A stretch of 64,000 nucleotides of DNA, from assembly GCF_001039355.2 (NCBI RefSeq), contig NW_019774958.1, positions 756,197 through 820,196 on the forward strand, written 5' to 3'. Below the pieces are notes generated by a model. The model was not told the origin of the DNA and searched no databases. It was given only the letters and a program-made list of their open reading frames with translations. This document shows positions 35,440-47,168 of the stretch, one piece after another. This DNA is from Lingula anatina (lineage: Eukaryota; Brachiopoda; Lingulata; Lingulida; Lingulidae). Positions within the stretch are counted from its first letter, which is position 1. Each line of letters begins with the position of its first letter. The position numbers and the translations under genes are program-made.

Positions 35440-37841
35440 ATGGCGGTGTCTGTCTTGGCCTACCTGTATTTGGTCTTTGCAGTCGTTATTTTCGTGCTAG
35501 GTTTAGTACAGAATAGCACCATAAAGTTGCCACAAATTTTGCAAGATACCCTGCTGTATGGGAAAAGCAGAGGGAAAAGAAATGAATGGACAGTTATGCG
35601 TTATTTAGAGATTCCCAAAAGGTTTGTTTCCACATTGCGGCCGATGGCGTCGATCACCTATGAAGAAACTTTTTTTAACCAGTACCTTTCATTTTTTTAT
35701 TTGATGTCTGTTTTCATGCAAGTATAATTAATGTATGTATGCCAGTTGATATTGCTGTCTAGCTCTCCACTTCTGATTAAGACTTTTTTCAATTTCCAGC
35801 TATTTCGTTATTGCTGTCTAGTTCTCCACTTCTGATTACGACTTTTTTTTTTAATTTTCCAGCTATTTTCGTTACTTTTATGCAGTGGGCATAGTTGCTA
35901 ACTCTGCCCACCTTGCCTTAGCAGTACAGGCATATGTGTTTGGTGTGCCACCCCCAGCAATTTACCAACAAGTTGTTAGTGCAGTGTCAGCAGAGCAGGT
36001 CACCACTGGTGAGGGCATGGATGGGGGGAGGGGGGAGCTTTGATATACCCCTCTTATATACAGTAGTTTTCTGAAATATCCCTAATGAAATCTTATAGGA
36101 TCTTATAAGATCCTATAAGATCCTATAGATAATTGGGCTAATTTCCTATAGAATCGTATAGGATCTTATAGGATCCTATAGGACTTTTTCGTAAGGGATA
36201 TTTTCCGTAATCAACAGATGTAAGGATTTGTTGAGCAGACTTGTTTGATGAAATAATTAAGAAGCAACACATACACAGACATACACACTATATACACACT
36301 TAAATTTTAAATCGGAATATTCTTTGATTTAACTACTGAGAGTCAAAAATGAAAATAGGTTAGCACTTGATCAGTCCAAGTCCAAGGAAAATATGCAAAA
36401 AGTGATGCATTCTAATTACTTGGTTGTTACATTTGATAAAAGGAAGGTCATTTATTGTTGTTATTGCATTTTGGAATCTGTTTTCAGATGCATTGGGCAC
36501 TCTTCTTTGTATCAGTTTGATGTTGATCCAGGACCTGCGCCGTCTCTACGAATGCTACTTCATCAGCGTGTACTCCAAGTCTACCATGAACCTGCTCCAC
36601 TTTCTTCTGGGCTTCTATCTCTACATTACCTTTGGTTGGACAGTGCTTAGTGAGGCACCCAGCCTCAACACAGCTCCTTGTAAGAAATCTTCATCTTAGT
36701 CATTATGATATATACATGTGCAAGTATAAGGCTGGTTTGAGTGAGACCCCATTTCCATAGAAACCATTGGGTTACATAGATCGACCCAACTCTGATGGGG
36801 CTCTGGCTTAGTGCAATCAGCTTAACTGAATGACATTCTTCGTCTTCTTTCCAACTTACTTGTATAATAACCAGTTTTTCTGTGTTTTGATTAACACCAG
36901 TAGGGGGCATGTCATTCAGTTAAGCTGATTGCAGTCAGCGAGAGTCCCTGCAGAATTGGGTCTGTGGGATTGGGGCATTAATTTGACTGTAGGTGTGTGT
37001 GTGTGTTTATGTGAATTTGTATGAGCTTTACTGACTAAAATGTTTTTTTATCATAGTGTCCTTCAGTTTGCTTTAAGTCTGTACCTAGCATTTTATAAGG
37101 CAAAGTTTCATATTATTTTACAGTGCAACATCTCCACATTGGGCTCATAACATGGTACCACATAGTGGGGGTAATTATGTTTGCCTTAGCCTCATGGCAG
37201 CATCAAGTGGCACATGTAACATTTGCTAACCTTCGGAAGACAGAGGGTAAGATATTGTATAGTACAAGTATTAGTGCACTGGTAAATTACCTTGGGAGCT
37301 ATTTCAGTGCAAAAAATTATTTTTTAAAGTATGTATGGTAAGGTTGATGACAAAAAAGTTTATAGTTTTATTCTTGAAACATGGACAAAATTCAATGCTC
37401 GAAATTATGAAATCACCATTGATGATTATTTCATTCAGTTTGCTTTTTCTACAGTGGAACATTCCATTTTGCTATTGAATTTGGAATTTTCATCAACTGT
37501 GATTAGCTTCAAAGTATATAGAAAACATGCAACATTACTGTATGTGCTTGTCAATGACATATTTCTTTGTTAAAATTTCAGGGAAAGTCCGTAATTATGC
37601 TCACCGCATACCCCGAGGAGGTCTGTTTGAATATGTATCCAGTCCTCACTATCTTATGGAGATTATCATATACCTGGCCTTTGCCACTGTGGTTGGGTTG
37701 CGTAATATCTCTGTATGGAGTGTGTTTGTGTTTGTATTGCTGAACCAAGCAGTGTGTGCCATTTTAACCCAGAAGTGGTACCTGGATAACTACAAGACAT
37801 ACCCAAAGTCTAGGAAAACTCTTATTCCATTCATATACTAA
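35440..37841 (+). CDS. SRD5A3: SRD5A3-type polyprenol reductase (5 exons)
   Basis: Exons: 35440-35621, 35863-36008, 36488-36679, 37124-37246, 37582-37841. The model closes in phase at 300 residues; human SRD5A3 has 318. It is hydrophobic throughout with an N-terminal membrane anchor and several further membrane segments. The C-terminal steroid-reductase domain contains LRRLYECYFISVYS in exon 3, WQHQVAHVTFANLRK in exon 4 and FEYVSSPHYLMEIIIY in exon 5, and ends with a YPKSRKTLIPF tail, all typical of SRD5A3. SRD5A3 enzymes of the ER contribute to dolichol formation for N-glycosylation. Exon 1 stays open past its donor for 34 codons, and the acceptor of exon 2 is preceded by a duplicated decoy (see findings). 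The intron between exons 2 and 3, and the one between exons 3 and 4, each hold a foldback element. Confidence 0.93.
35751..35873 (+). repeat. Tandem duplication of a splice acceptor region in SRD5A3
   Basis: About 60 bases (35751-35810) are repeated at about 35811-35873. Both copies share GCTGTCTAG-TCTCCACTTCTGATTA, a pyrimidine tract, TTTCCAG and the first exon bases CTATTT. Only the second copy continues the reading frame. The first leads to a stop after a few codons. Confidence 0.85.
36070..36206. mobile_element. Foldback element built of CTATAGGATC-type words
   Basis: Ends GAAATATCCCTAATGAAA and, in reverse, AAAATATCCCTTACGAAA form inverted termini. The interior is a string of ATCCTATAGGATCTTATAAG words, each nearly its own reverse complement. 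It lies in SRD5A3 intron 2. A small non-autonomous foldback element is the simplest reading. Confidence 0.55.
36747..36976. mobile_element. Foldback MITE in SRD5A3 intron 3
   Basis: Perfect 24-base inverted arms lie at 36813-36836 and 36909-36932, with core AGCTTAACTGAATGACAT. Weaker outer arms begin CCCCATTTCCATAG and CCCCAATCCCACAG. The outer sequence resembles the end of the element at 23170-23395, which also has CCCCATTTCCATAGA, so the two may be related. No clean target-site duplication was found. Confidence 0.55.
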
Positions 37842-38053
37842 TGTGATGTTTCTTCAACTGGAAAAAAAGAGCAGAAGAAGTAAAAAAACTTTGAAGGAGC
37901 AGACAAATATGTCAGTTAACATTTCTTCCACAGTGAGTGAGTTTCTTTCCTCAGCCAGGAGCATTGTTTTCACCTCTATTTGACTGAATGTTATAGGCAG
38001 AATTTGTTGACTTTTTTGAGGGGGGGGGGGGGGGGGGGAACCCACAGGAATGG

Positions 38054-38233
38054 ACTGGGGCCATGGTAGTAGTTCAAAAGTTCATTGGTCCAAAGGTTCA
38101 TTGGCCCGAAAAATGGAAACATTTTCATCAGTTTTGTAATCAAGGGTTCATTGGTCCGAAGGTTCTATAGTGAATATTCGGACCAATGAACCTTTGGACT
38201 ATTGAACCTTCAGACCATTGCTACGGCCCCAGT
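38054..38233. mobile_element. Foldback element with repeated TTCATTGGTCC words
   Basis: The ends ACTGGGGCC and GGCCCCAGT are inverted. Between them the word GTTCATTGGTCCGAAGGTTC occurs in direct and inverted copies (38080-38101, 38145-38165, and reversed at 38178-38209). Length is 180 bases, with no coding capacity. Confidence 0.6.
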
Positions 38234-38434
38234 GGACCATGTAGCAAAGGATAAAACTTTGCAGATAATCCATTGATTGTTTTTGTATCTGTTATAGTTT
38301 GGTAAAACCTTTGGTGTGCCATTTTGATTTTAATCGAAATAACGTTATTCCACAAGGAGGATGTTTTTTCCCATATTTTGTATCACTGAATCCCAAGAAT
38401 CATTTTTTGCTTTATCTTTATGTTGACAATGACG

Positions 38435-38440
38435 TTTATT
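38435..38440 (-). terminator. Candidate polyadenylation signal of the unknown secreted-protein gene
   Basis: AATAAA on the minus strand, about 90 bases after the proposed stop at 38530, which supports the proposed terminal exon. Confidence 0.4.
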
Positions 38441-38529
38441 GTATCACTTGTTTGTAATTTCATTTTTGAGCCAAATGTTAATTCCCTTCAAGAAATGTGC
38501 AGACCATTTTTATACATTTTCTGCAAATA

Positions 38530-40357
38530 TCAGGTAAGAAAATTAAGGTGTTTTTTCAAATAAGGAAAAAATGTTCTTTTCTTCTGATCCTCTTCAACCT
38601 GATCATGTCTGGCATTTAGTCTTTGCAGCAATGTCCCTCGCTTACCTCTCAATAAAAATGCGTGAATACCTATAAAGAAAAATAGAATGCAGTTTCGGTG
38701 TTCTGGATGAGGTATGATGGCAAAAAACTGAATTTTATCCCTATTTTACCTTCTAGTTCTCTTATTAGCCTATCCAGATCTATAAGTGACAAAATGTAAA
38801 TAGACCATGTTTTTCGAAATGTGTCACCTCAAATTCAAGCATATTTTAGAAATGCTAATGCAGACTAAAATGCAACCAGTTCTTATTGAGAGCTGGTTGT
38901 AGAGTTAAGATTCAAGAGGATGCTTGAATCGATTTTTCGGTAAGAACATAAAACTAGAAAAAAAATGCGTTCATGCTTGCGGGATGACAACACAGTTAGT
39001 TGAGATCCGGATCTTTTTTTTTTCCTAGTGTTGAGTGTTGTATAATATAACTGAAATGTACTGCTTGCTAAACCTGCTGGTGTTAACATGCAGATACGTA
39101 CTTGCTGCGTTCCATGACGATATCCCTGAGTGCAGCGACCTCTTTGAAGGCGCTGTTACCCTCAGCGAAGATGGGTGGAATAGGGTAACGCTGGCGTAAG
39201 CTGCCCACGCCTTCTATGTTTGGAAGGGTGATACGGACACCCGATGCCTTTACTCTCCTGCAAGTAAACCGCACCAGAAAAATGTCAGATCATGTCAGAA
39301 AAATGTCAGATCAATGTCATAATTAATAAACACAGTGCTACGTGCAACCCGTTCTCTAATTAGCATAGCTTATTTGAAGCGAAAGTAAATTAAAGCAGAA
39401 ACTTTCAACTTGGAAACGACATTTTAAAACGGATTGCCCGTTTGTCGTCCGTTTGGACTGTAGACTAGAAAAACATCTAAGAATCAGACTTCCGAATTCG
39501 GAAGACTTTTTTTGGCCTCCTAAATAGTGGTTTTCATATGTTTTTTTTACCCCCCCCCCCCAAAAAAAAAAAAAAAAAAAAAAGAAAAAAGAAAAAAAAA
39601 AAACACGAGGGGAAAGATGTAAAGCGTGTTATGGCATACCTGACATTTCCTTTTTGATCCAAAACGCCAACGACATCTTTAGCAGTGTCCGCTGGGTCTT
39701 TGTCGTCACTGTCGGAGCCTGCGAAGAACGACTCCGGAGTCAGGTAGTAATAGCCGTTTACTAGAAAACAACAAATATATCAGCATCAGTATCAGAATGT
39801 CCAAGTCACTTAATTCATACATAAATGATAATATGCTTAGCTCTGTTTATTTGGTGTCTGATTCATTACGACCTTTCGTCAGTCAAAATTCAACGTTTTA
39901 TTTACGATGTTGTCCACGTGGCAAAGCTCTCCCTGATGCAACGCACTTTCTTTTTACCTAGCTGTAAAAGTGATAGCAGTAAAAAATATACGTACGTCTA
40001 GTTCCGTTATAAGCCTTTGCCGCAGTCAGCCCGCCATTTCTGCCGCCAGAAAAGATACTGTTGTCCCTGAAACTCTTAATGGCGAGGTTATAGGGGTTCC
40101 ATTTCATGAGGGGGTGCAACCAGATGATCTCCAAGGGAACTGCGTATGTCCAGCGCTGCACGTAGTCCTTGCATTTCTTGTATTTTCCGCTTCCCTGGAA
40201 ATGAAACACGATGCATGTCGAGATACCGGTATCTTGTCTGACATTTTCCCAGCAGTTTGTTCCTTGCACAACTCGAAGTGCAATACCAAAAATCAAAAAA
40301 CGTTTTTTTGAACAATTTCAATTACAGAAATTGAAAACATGAGCATTAAACTGAAAG

Positions 40358-40422
<65 letters not shown>

Positions 40423-41356
40423 CAATAGAGAGTTACTAACCGTGCAGTGTGACATCCTCATTGGCGCCACTTTCGGCGATGTCGTTTGCGCCATAAAAAC
40501 GGTGGTGTCAGAGCCACTGCGCAGTTTAAGGTGATAATTATTGCCAGCTTTTATCTTGTACCAACGGTGGTAGTAAGCAGTATTCAACTAAATTTAAAAA
40601 AAGCATTAAGTGAAAAAGAATCCAAAATTGTGAGAATGATGCCACTCTTAAGCATGTATAATAGTATACAGTGTATAATCGAATAAATGGATAACTTACT
40701 GGCTCTCTGCTAATAAATATGAGGTACAACTTACTGGCTCTCCCGGGTTTTTTGGAGTTGCCGTTCTGGAATAAACTGGGTAACCGAACATCTCGTCAGT
40801 AATTTTACCAGGATAATTGTTCTTACCTAAAAGAAATTGCAAGCCAAAAATTAACAAATCCAGATCCTCTTATTCTCCACACTCGACTCCCATCGGTGTT
40901 CTCGCAAATGGTCAGCTAATAAATCGCCTTGCACTGCCGAAGGGAATCTCATCCCAAGTATCAGATCTAGATAGCTACCCTCATCTTTTATTGGCATTTG
41001 CACACAAGAATTGCCGATGGAAAAGAGAATTCCTTAAGAGACTAAACACCCTTAGTCAAGGCAGTGGTGAGAAAAACGGGGCTGCGAGTAGATTTTTTAC
41101 GCTAGCTGCCTAATTAATGACATTTTATGAAGCAGTGACAGCGACAGTAAACAAACAAAATACACCGGCTTATTAATTCGCATGTACAGCAGAACAGAAG
41201 TTGTTGATATTTCTTTTTTAAGATACCTGGGATTTCAGCCATGATTTCGTCCAAAAATCCGGTCTCCCTGGTGGTGAACCCGTCTCCGTTTTTCCAAGAG
41301 TTCCCTCTGGGGTCTAGCTGGAACCTACAGACAATACCGTGACACGTTATATATCC

Positions 41357-41411
<55 letters not shown>

Positions 41412-44118
41412 AGAGAGAAAGCGTATTGTGTATTATTGCTGCGAGTGCAGTAATTCAAATGAGTTGCCAAAAACCACAGAGGATTATACATAGCGCACAG
41501 TAAGAAGGAAGAAAATACTCGTTCAAATATAATTTTCGGGAAATAAGAAACGATGCTCTTTGGTACTTATTTGCCAGTTGAAATACGTGTTGGCATTTGG
41601 TCAGGCTTTATGTAAAAATTGACTTCAAATGCTTCTTTAATGTCTGCTCAACATACCTTGTGTAACGTTGTGAAGGCATTTGGTCAGTTCTGTGTTTGTA
41701 GGGGATGCGCAGGTGCACGTCATCCACGGGACGGAAGAAAGAGAGCGGTATGTGTCGTTTGACGGGATGGCACAAAATACGATAACTCCACTGGGCAAAT
41801 ACGGGGAGAGTGCCATTCCTCATTTCCTAGAATGAAAAAACCACACCAACGATAAACAGCGGGTATAAAGTAACCGGAATTGGTCACTCGTTGGACTAAG
41901 AGAAACGACTCATGTTTTACATGCCAACATGATGGGACGATAAGGAATAAATAAGTAATAAACGAATAAGTGTTTTTTACCTGTCAAACCATAAATGTAT
42001 ATACTGTATACATGTAAAACTACGACATTTAAAGCAAAGGCCCAAGATTTATCAAAGCCGAGTGAAAGATATAAAAGGTAAAACGAATAACAATTGACTC
42101 ATAATATAAACTTTGATGAAAAAAAACGCGTTTTAAATATAATTGAAATGTAATGCCAAAGACAGCTCACCAGAATAGCTGTAGGCAGGAAAGCATAATT
42201 CTCCGCCACGTCTTTCCTTCCGGTGTAAGCGGTAAACCGAGCTTTCTCGAACAACTCAAACCACGTGGTGGCGTCAATAAAGTGACGATCACTATGACAG
42301 AAAAGGGAAAATTTCAAACTTCATATGGAACCAAAATTGGTGAATAATGAAAGCAATTCACCAGAGTGGTTCGGAATAATACAAACTTCAAAACGGTATG
42401 TAGGCCTACTGTTGTATAAGACACTACGTTGGAGTTAAAATAATTTTCATAATGGTCATCAAAGGTCTCTGATCTATGCGTGGTGTCGATTTTCAATTTC
42501 TTTTAATTTTTTTAACAGTTAAAGAAATTGAAATGTTGTAAATATGACATATGCCGAACGGTAATCAACCACAAAATGCGACTGAGGTTTTTAAAATTGA
42601 AAAAATAATGTACATTTAATTTCTTGGAGGGTACTACTAAATCACCTGCCCCTATCTCACCTGGCAAAAGGTTCGTTGATGGTCTTACTGTTCACGTTCC
42701 AGGCTCCTTCCAGGTAACAGAGAGCTGGTCGGAAATAATTCCTGTAGTCCCGATGAGTGGAATTGCTCTGAGCCCACGCCTTGTAAAATTCGCGCAATTC
42801 TTTTATCTGGTCGTCGATCGTCTTTTTGGCGACCACTTGTGGCGGCAAGTCAGGGAACGGAATGGATTCGGTCGAGTGGTAATTCATGGACTTTGTGTGT
42901 GGCATCACTACTTTGTAATCGTTGTGGCGGGTACGGAACTCGAGGCCGTTCAAAACGGCAATGAATTCACCTGTGGTGTGATATGGATATGTTAACTAAT
43001 ATATACATGGCTGAACAAATGGATGAATAAGAGAAATATATGATTATAGGGGGAGAGATCGTAAATGAACAATGATTTACCACCGTAAACCTACACGTAA
43101 GGATCCATATTTTTATGCTTAACCAACAGCCAAACCAGGCTATGTAATTTTGTGTTGATATATTCGTTAATTATAGCACGATAGGGTTATTTAATAGTGC
43201 AAATTTACTAAAACGCCTCTAGTTGAATTATAACACAAATACTGTAGCAGTTTAGCCTTCTGCAGTCTAGACGTGGCAGCCGGATAAGGTGGAGGTAGGG
43301 GGGCTTAGCTTCCCACTTTTTGCAACAACGTCAGTCAAAATGAAGGGATAGGGGCAATTCCATAACACCAATTAAAATTCAACTGCTAAATGCCACTGTC
43401 AGAAATTCATTTTGTTCATAGTTTATTTATCATATTGTTCCTATACTACGTACCCATTCCTGGTGTCCGGTCCAAGTTTGCATGGTTATGCATGGAGAGA
43501 ATAGAACTCCCGCTGTGAGTATTCGAATGGTACGGTCTAGTGCCCTCACGGAAATGGCGTAACTGAAAAAGACACAGTCTAGTGTTTTATTTTTGGTATC
43601 CATTTCTTTTCATTATACGTCTATTTTTAGCTTTATAAAGAAAGTGAAGCATCATTGTTTTTTTTAGTGAAAAAAAACGTGGCACATGTGGAAAATGCCG
43701 AATAGCTTCATAGATGAAAAATATCTTTTATTTTGTCAGTACTGTATTTCATCGTGTTGTTTCAACGAAGAAGTTCCTTATAAATTTGTGTTCCATATAG
43801 TTAAAACATCATGATTGTTATCGATTGCGAGCTCCTTTTTTCTTTAAAACTTGATGCCGGGCAATAATATCTTCATTTGCGATAGATATGTATACTATAG
43901 CTGTACCGCGGATAAGCACCGACTTGGATAAATTCAACGTGGGCAATATATTCAATTCTAAGTTACTACATATACATACAATTTGAACCAAAACCGGAAG
44001 TGCAACTGCTGTCAACACTAACACCAGCACCAGGACCATCACCACCACCACCACTACTACTACCACCACCACCACCACCACTACTACCACCACCACCACC
44101 ACCACTACTACCACCACC

Positions 44119-44153
<35 letters not shown>

Positions 44154-44387
44154 ATATATACTGCTGCTGCTACTACTACTGCTACAACAACAACTACTAC
44201 CACTACGTACCTGTTTGATACCAGAGGAACCCTCGGTTCTGGTCTTTTCCTCCAAGAACTGCTGCTGCAGCATAATCTGCGTTGCCAAGGCGTCCACCTT
44301 CTTGTTCAGTTCATTGTACCGCGTCTGCCAGTCCGCTGTCTGACCTGTCACCAGGGACAGCGTCAACGCAAATACCACCATCAACAT
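38530..44387 (-). CDS. Unrecognised secreted protein, about 605 residues (12 exons)
   Basis: Minus-strand exons: 44211-44387, 43454-43562, 42661-42970, 42171-42291, 41657-41826, 41227-41324, 40735-40826, 40441-40587, 39996-40194, 39640-39760, 39102-39257 and, less certain, 38530-38647. All join in phase. The product begins with a signal peptide (MLMVVFALTLSLVTG), then a helical segment with coiled-coil character to about residue 50. A striking conserved-looking stretch at about 60-120 includes RPYHSNTHSGSSILSMHNHA and MGEFIAVLNGLEFRTRHNDY. The rest is rich in aromatic and basic residues, with very few cysteines. I do not recognise the family. Histidines around 70-85 could bind metal, but that is a guess. 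It is likely extracellular. If the final exon is wrong, the frame at 39102 reads five more codons to a stop at 39083. Confidence 0.72.
39546..39605. repeat. Poly(T)-poly(C)-poly(A) low-complexity tract
   Basis: A C run of about 11 flanked by T on one side and long A on the other, inside an intron of the unknown secreted-protein gene. Confidence 0.8.
40361..40420. repeat. (GT)n(GA)n compound microsatellite
   Basis: About 14 GT units followed by about 15 GA units, ending some 20 bases from the donor of exon 8 of the minus-strand gene. Confidence 0.9.
41357..41419. repeat. (GT)n(GA)n compound microsatellite
   Basis: The same compound structure as the tract 1 kb to the left. On the gene strand it reads CT then CA repeats, ending about 35 bases before the exon 6 acceptor. 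Confidence 0.9.
44034..44160. repeat. (CCA/CTA)n trinucleotide repeat
   Basis: About 40 triplets of CCA and CTA in blocks, in intron 1 of the minus-strand gene directly after its first exon. It produces spurious poly-Val and poly-Pro open frames on the two strands. Confidence 0.9.
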
Positions 44388-47168
44388 CTTACGCCAAAGA
44401 AATACGAAGAGAAATAAATTTTCACTATGAATATGATATATTTTGAAATTTAAGATCCATGTGGTTGTCTTTACTTAAATTTGACGGAGAATTGTATAGC
44501 GCCAGCAACACGGGAAGTAGAATAATACATCTGTGTATTCAATTGGTTTTGCGCTATTGTAAACGACTGACACTTTTGCTAATAATAATAAAAACTGTAT
44601 CAAATGAGTAAAAGGATAGGGAGTTATTTAGAGTAGGTTAAATTTCTTTACAACAGCACTAAAAGCGGTAGTTTTTTTTTCACAATATTAAGTAACGATA
44701 TTCAACTGAGTTTACCCTTTATACGTTTGCCCAATATTTGAAACTAGCAATTCAATTAACGCGTAATGAGACAAACGTAAATAATATCTAAAATTTAAAC
44801 TGATAAACAATTCCGTGAAACATTCAAAAGACGATACGCAGCTGAACACAATCAATAAATCATGCCATTTCCACAAGTAAGATCCGGAACGAAATGGTTC
44901 AAATGCATTTCCGTTTTTAACCAACATTCTGTAATTTAATTGTTTTTTATTCACATGTACTTTAATGTAGTTCACCTTTAAAAATTATATTTTGCAATTT
45001 TGCGAATCAATTTCACCGTATTCACCGTAGATAATGTGCAGTTGTCTTCAATACGGAACTAGAACCCACGCAAGCAAGAATCGCCGTAAATAATCAAGAC
45101 TCACCAATGCGCCATTTGATAGGTTTGAACTTTTTAACATTTTCGTTTGTACACACAGGTGAGAAGTCAATATCAATTTTAGTTTTCATAAAAAAACTGT
45201 AGGATGGAAATTATGCACTGAACTGATTTGTACATCGTAAATAAATTTTTGGTCACCAAATGTCAATAAAAAAACTTTGATATAAAAAATGAATAGAGTG
45301 AATCTTCCTTACCATGACGACTCGCAGGTCTATCTGCTTGTGACTGTGCGACGACTTCGTCTTTCCTGGGCTTATCACTGCGCGCCCCCGTACATCCCTT
45401 CATCACGCTCTTGGCCTGGGCACTTAGTCACATCTGCCATGATCACAGGGACGCTGAGGAAAGTGCGGGGTGGAAGCCGTGGAACAAATCTTATCACATC
45501 TCACGAAGTAACTATTTTGAACCCAGGCAGTGTTGATATCAGTTTTGTTCTCACGTGGATTCTAGTTTTTGTCTCTATGTGATGGTTTATGCACTCATAA
45601 CGCAGGCTCATTATTATTTTTTCTTAAAGCGTGAAGCATAGCGCCATAAAAAACGTTACTTCAGATTTTCGCATTTTAAATTATTCATTCGATTGTTGTG
45701 TTCACTTTGCTGTCTTATCATTGAGGCAGTTCACAAGGCGCGCAAGCTGTAGGCCTACAATGCTGGTATTAGGCTCCGTTCACATGAAAAATCTATTTTC
45801 TAAAAATCTATTTTCTATTCGCGGTATCTTGTGATCACTCCGAGCGCAGCCGAGAATTAATTACAGCTTTGGAAGTAGCTGGCTCGCGCTGCCAATAATT
45901 ACGCCGCGGGGTATTCATGGCACAGACCGTGATCACAAGATGCCGCGAATAGAAAATAGATTTTTTCATGTGAACGGAGCCTTATACTTGCGTGCAACTG
46001 AATAGCGACTCCTATGGAGTGAAAAATTGTTTTCAAAGTTGACATGTCCTTGACAAACAAAAAAAATTGAACGATTTGTTAGTACAACGTAAATCATATC
46101 TATGTATACGGTAAACAGACTGTAACACTATTGCCAGGCGTTACTGTAGAGAACATGCAGCATTGAAATTGATCAGAATACATTTTAGCCGTAGAAGGTG
46201 TCAAAGACTGAGGTATATAAAACGTCATAATATTTACAATCTTGTCTGCGAATCTAGTCTTGCTTGATTCAAAGCTTACGGATTCAGTTATAAATCTGTA
46301 TTGGAGCTTTAAGTGCATTAGATGTTACATGTACCGGTGTCAAAATCAGGACAACTACACCCTCATCGCTGTAGTTGTGGCTGAGCACAATGCAATTAAA
46401 AACATATGGGTATTTTTTTTAGTTTAGAGAAAATATAAAGAAAAACAAATTCGGTATGTTTTTAAAGCTTTGATAGCATTCAACGATAATTCACAGGGAA
46501 ACGTGCAGACTCTTTATCGATATAGACAATTTTCGACTTGTAGGATAGAGCAAAGTAAGCATAGTAAGCGGTTACATGTAGTTCTTTACAAATAAAAGTG
46601 GAAAGGGCAATTGGATTATATATTAAAGTTAAATTCGTCATACATTTTGTATTATGCAGATTTATTTCTAACACGACAACAATAAATGATTCTTGTCACC
46701 GTTGACCATTTGAATTCTGCAGCGTCTTACCCCATTCAATTACTGAATGTAATGGAGCCCATGTGCCCTCTTGAGGACAACAGGGCTCACGAACGCTGAG
46801 GCCACCGTTTGACAGGAATAGTAACCAGTGTTCCTGGGTGAGTGAGTGTCCGACCAATGTTTGTCGTCACTTAATCTGGAGACCATACGTTGTTCAAAAG
46901 TGGTAATAGCGCAACCTGTCACGTGGAATCAAAACCCAGTGGAGCGTTTGGAGAATGCACCACTTTGTGGGTAATGCCATGACGTACAAAGTTCTCGGCT
47001 GCTTGAAAAGGAAAATCGCTGGCCTAAAGGAATTCCATTTTCGTTCAGTTTTGAATGAGGGTAAAAAGTCATCAGGATTCCGTTGAGGGAGAAAAAATAA
47101 ATAAATGAAGTGAACTTGATCGCCAGGGTCTATTCAGAGAAGAAACCCGCTGAAAACACAACAGAAGC
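44388..47168. other. Divergent intergenic region
   Basis: 2.8 kb between the divergent unknown secreted-protein gene and the CNBD2-like gene. It contains one MITE (45772-45981). Short open frames here have no splice support or recognisable domains and none is called. Confidence 0.5.
45772..45981. mobile_element. PIF/Harbinger-like MITE, 210 bases
   Basis: Terminal inverted repeats of about 55 bases begin GGCTCCGTTCACATGAAAAA. They run through CTATTTTCTATTCGCGG to CTTGTGATCAC with few differences between arms. The left arm carries a short extra copy of the CTATTTTCT word. TTA flanks both ends (45769-45771, 45982-45984). Arms this similar indicate a fairly young insertion. Confidence 0.78.

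Larger units (their letters stand above)
37842..38529. other. Tail-to-tail interval after SRD5A3
   Basis: Contains the SRD5A3 3'UTR, a G19 homopolymer (38020-38038), a foldback element (38054-38233) and the putative 3'UTR of the next minus-strand gene with AATAAA at 38435-38440. No gene is seen. Confidence 0.5.

Noticed and set aside
42624-42995. Plus-strand open frame of 123 codons
   Set aside because: It is antisense to exon 3 of the minus-strand secreted-protein gene, which has matching splice sites and phase.
44000-44218. Poly-Val and poly-Pro open frames
   Set aside because: They are translations of the CCA/CTA trinucleotide repeat in intron 1.
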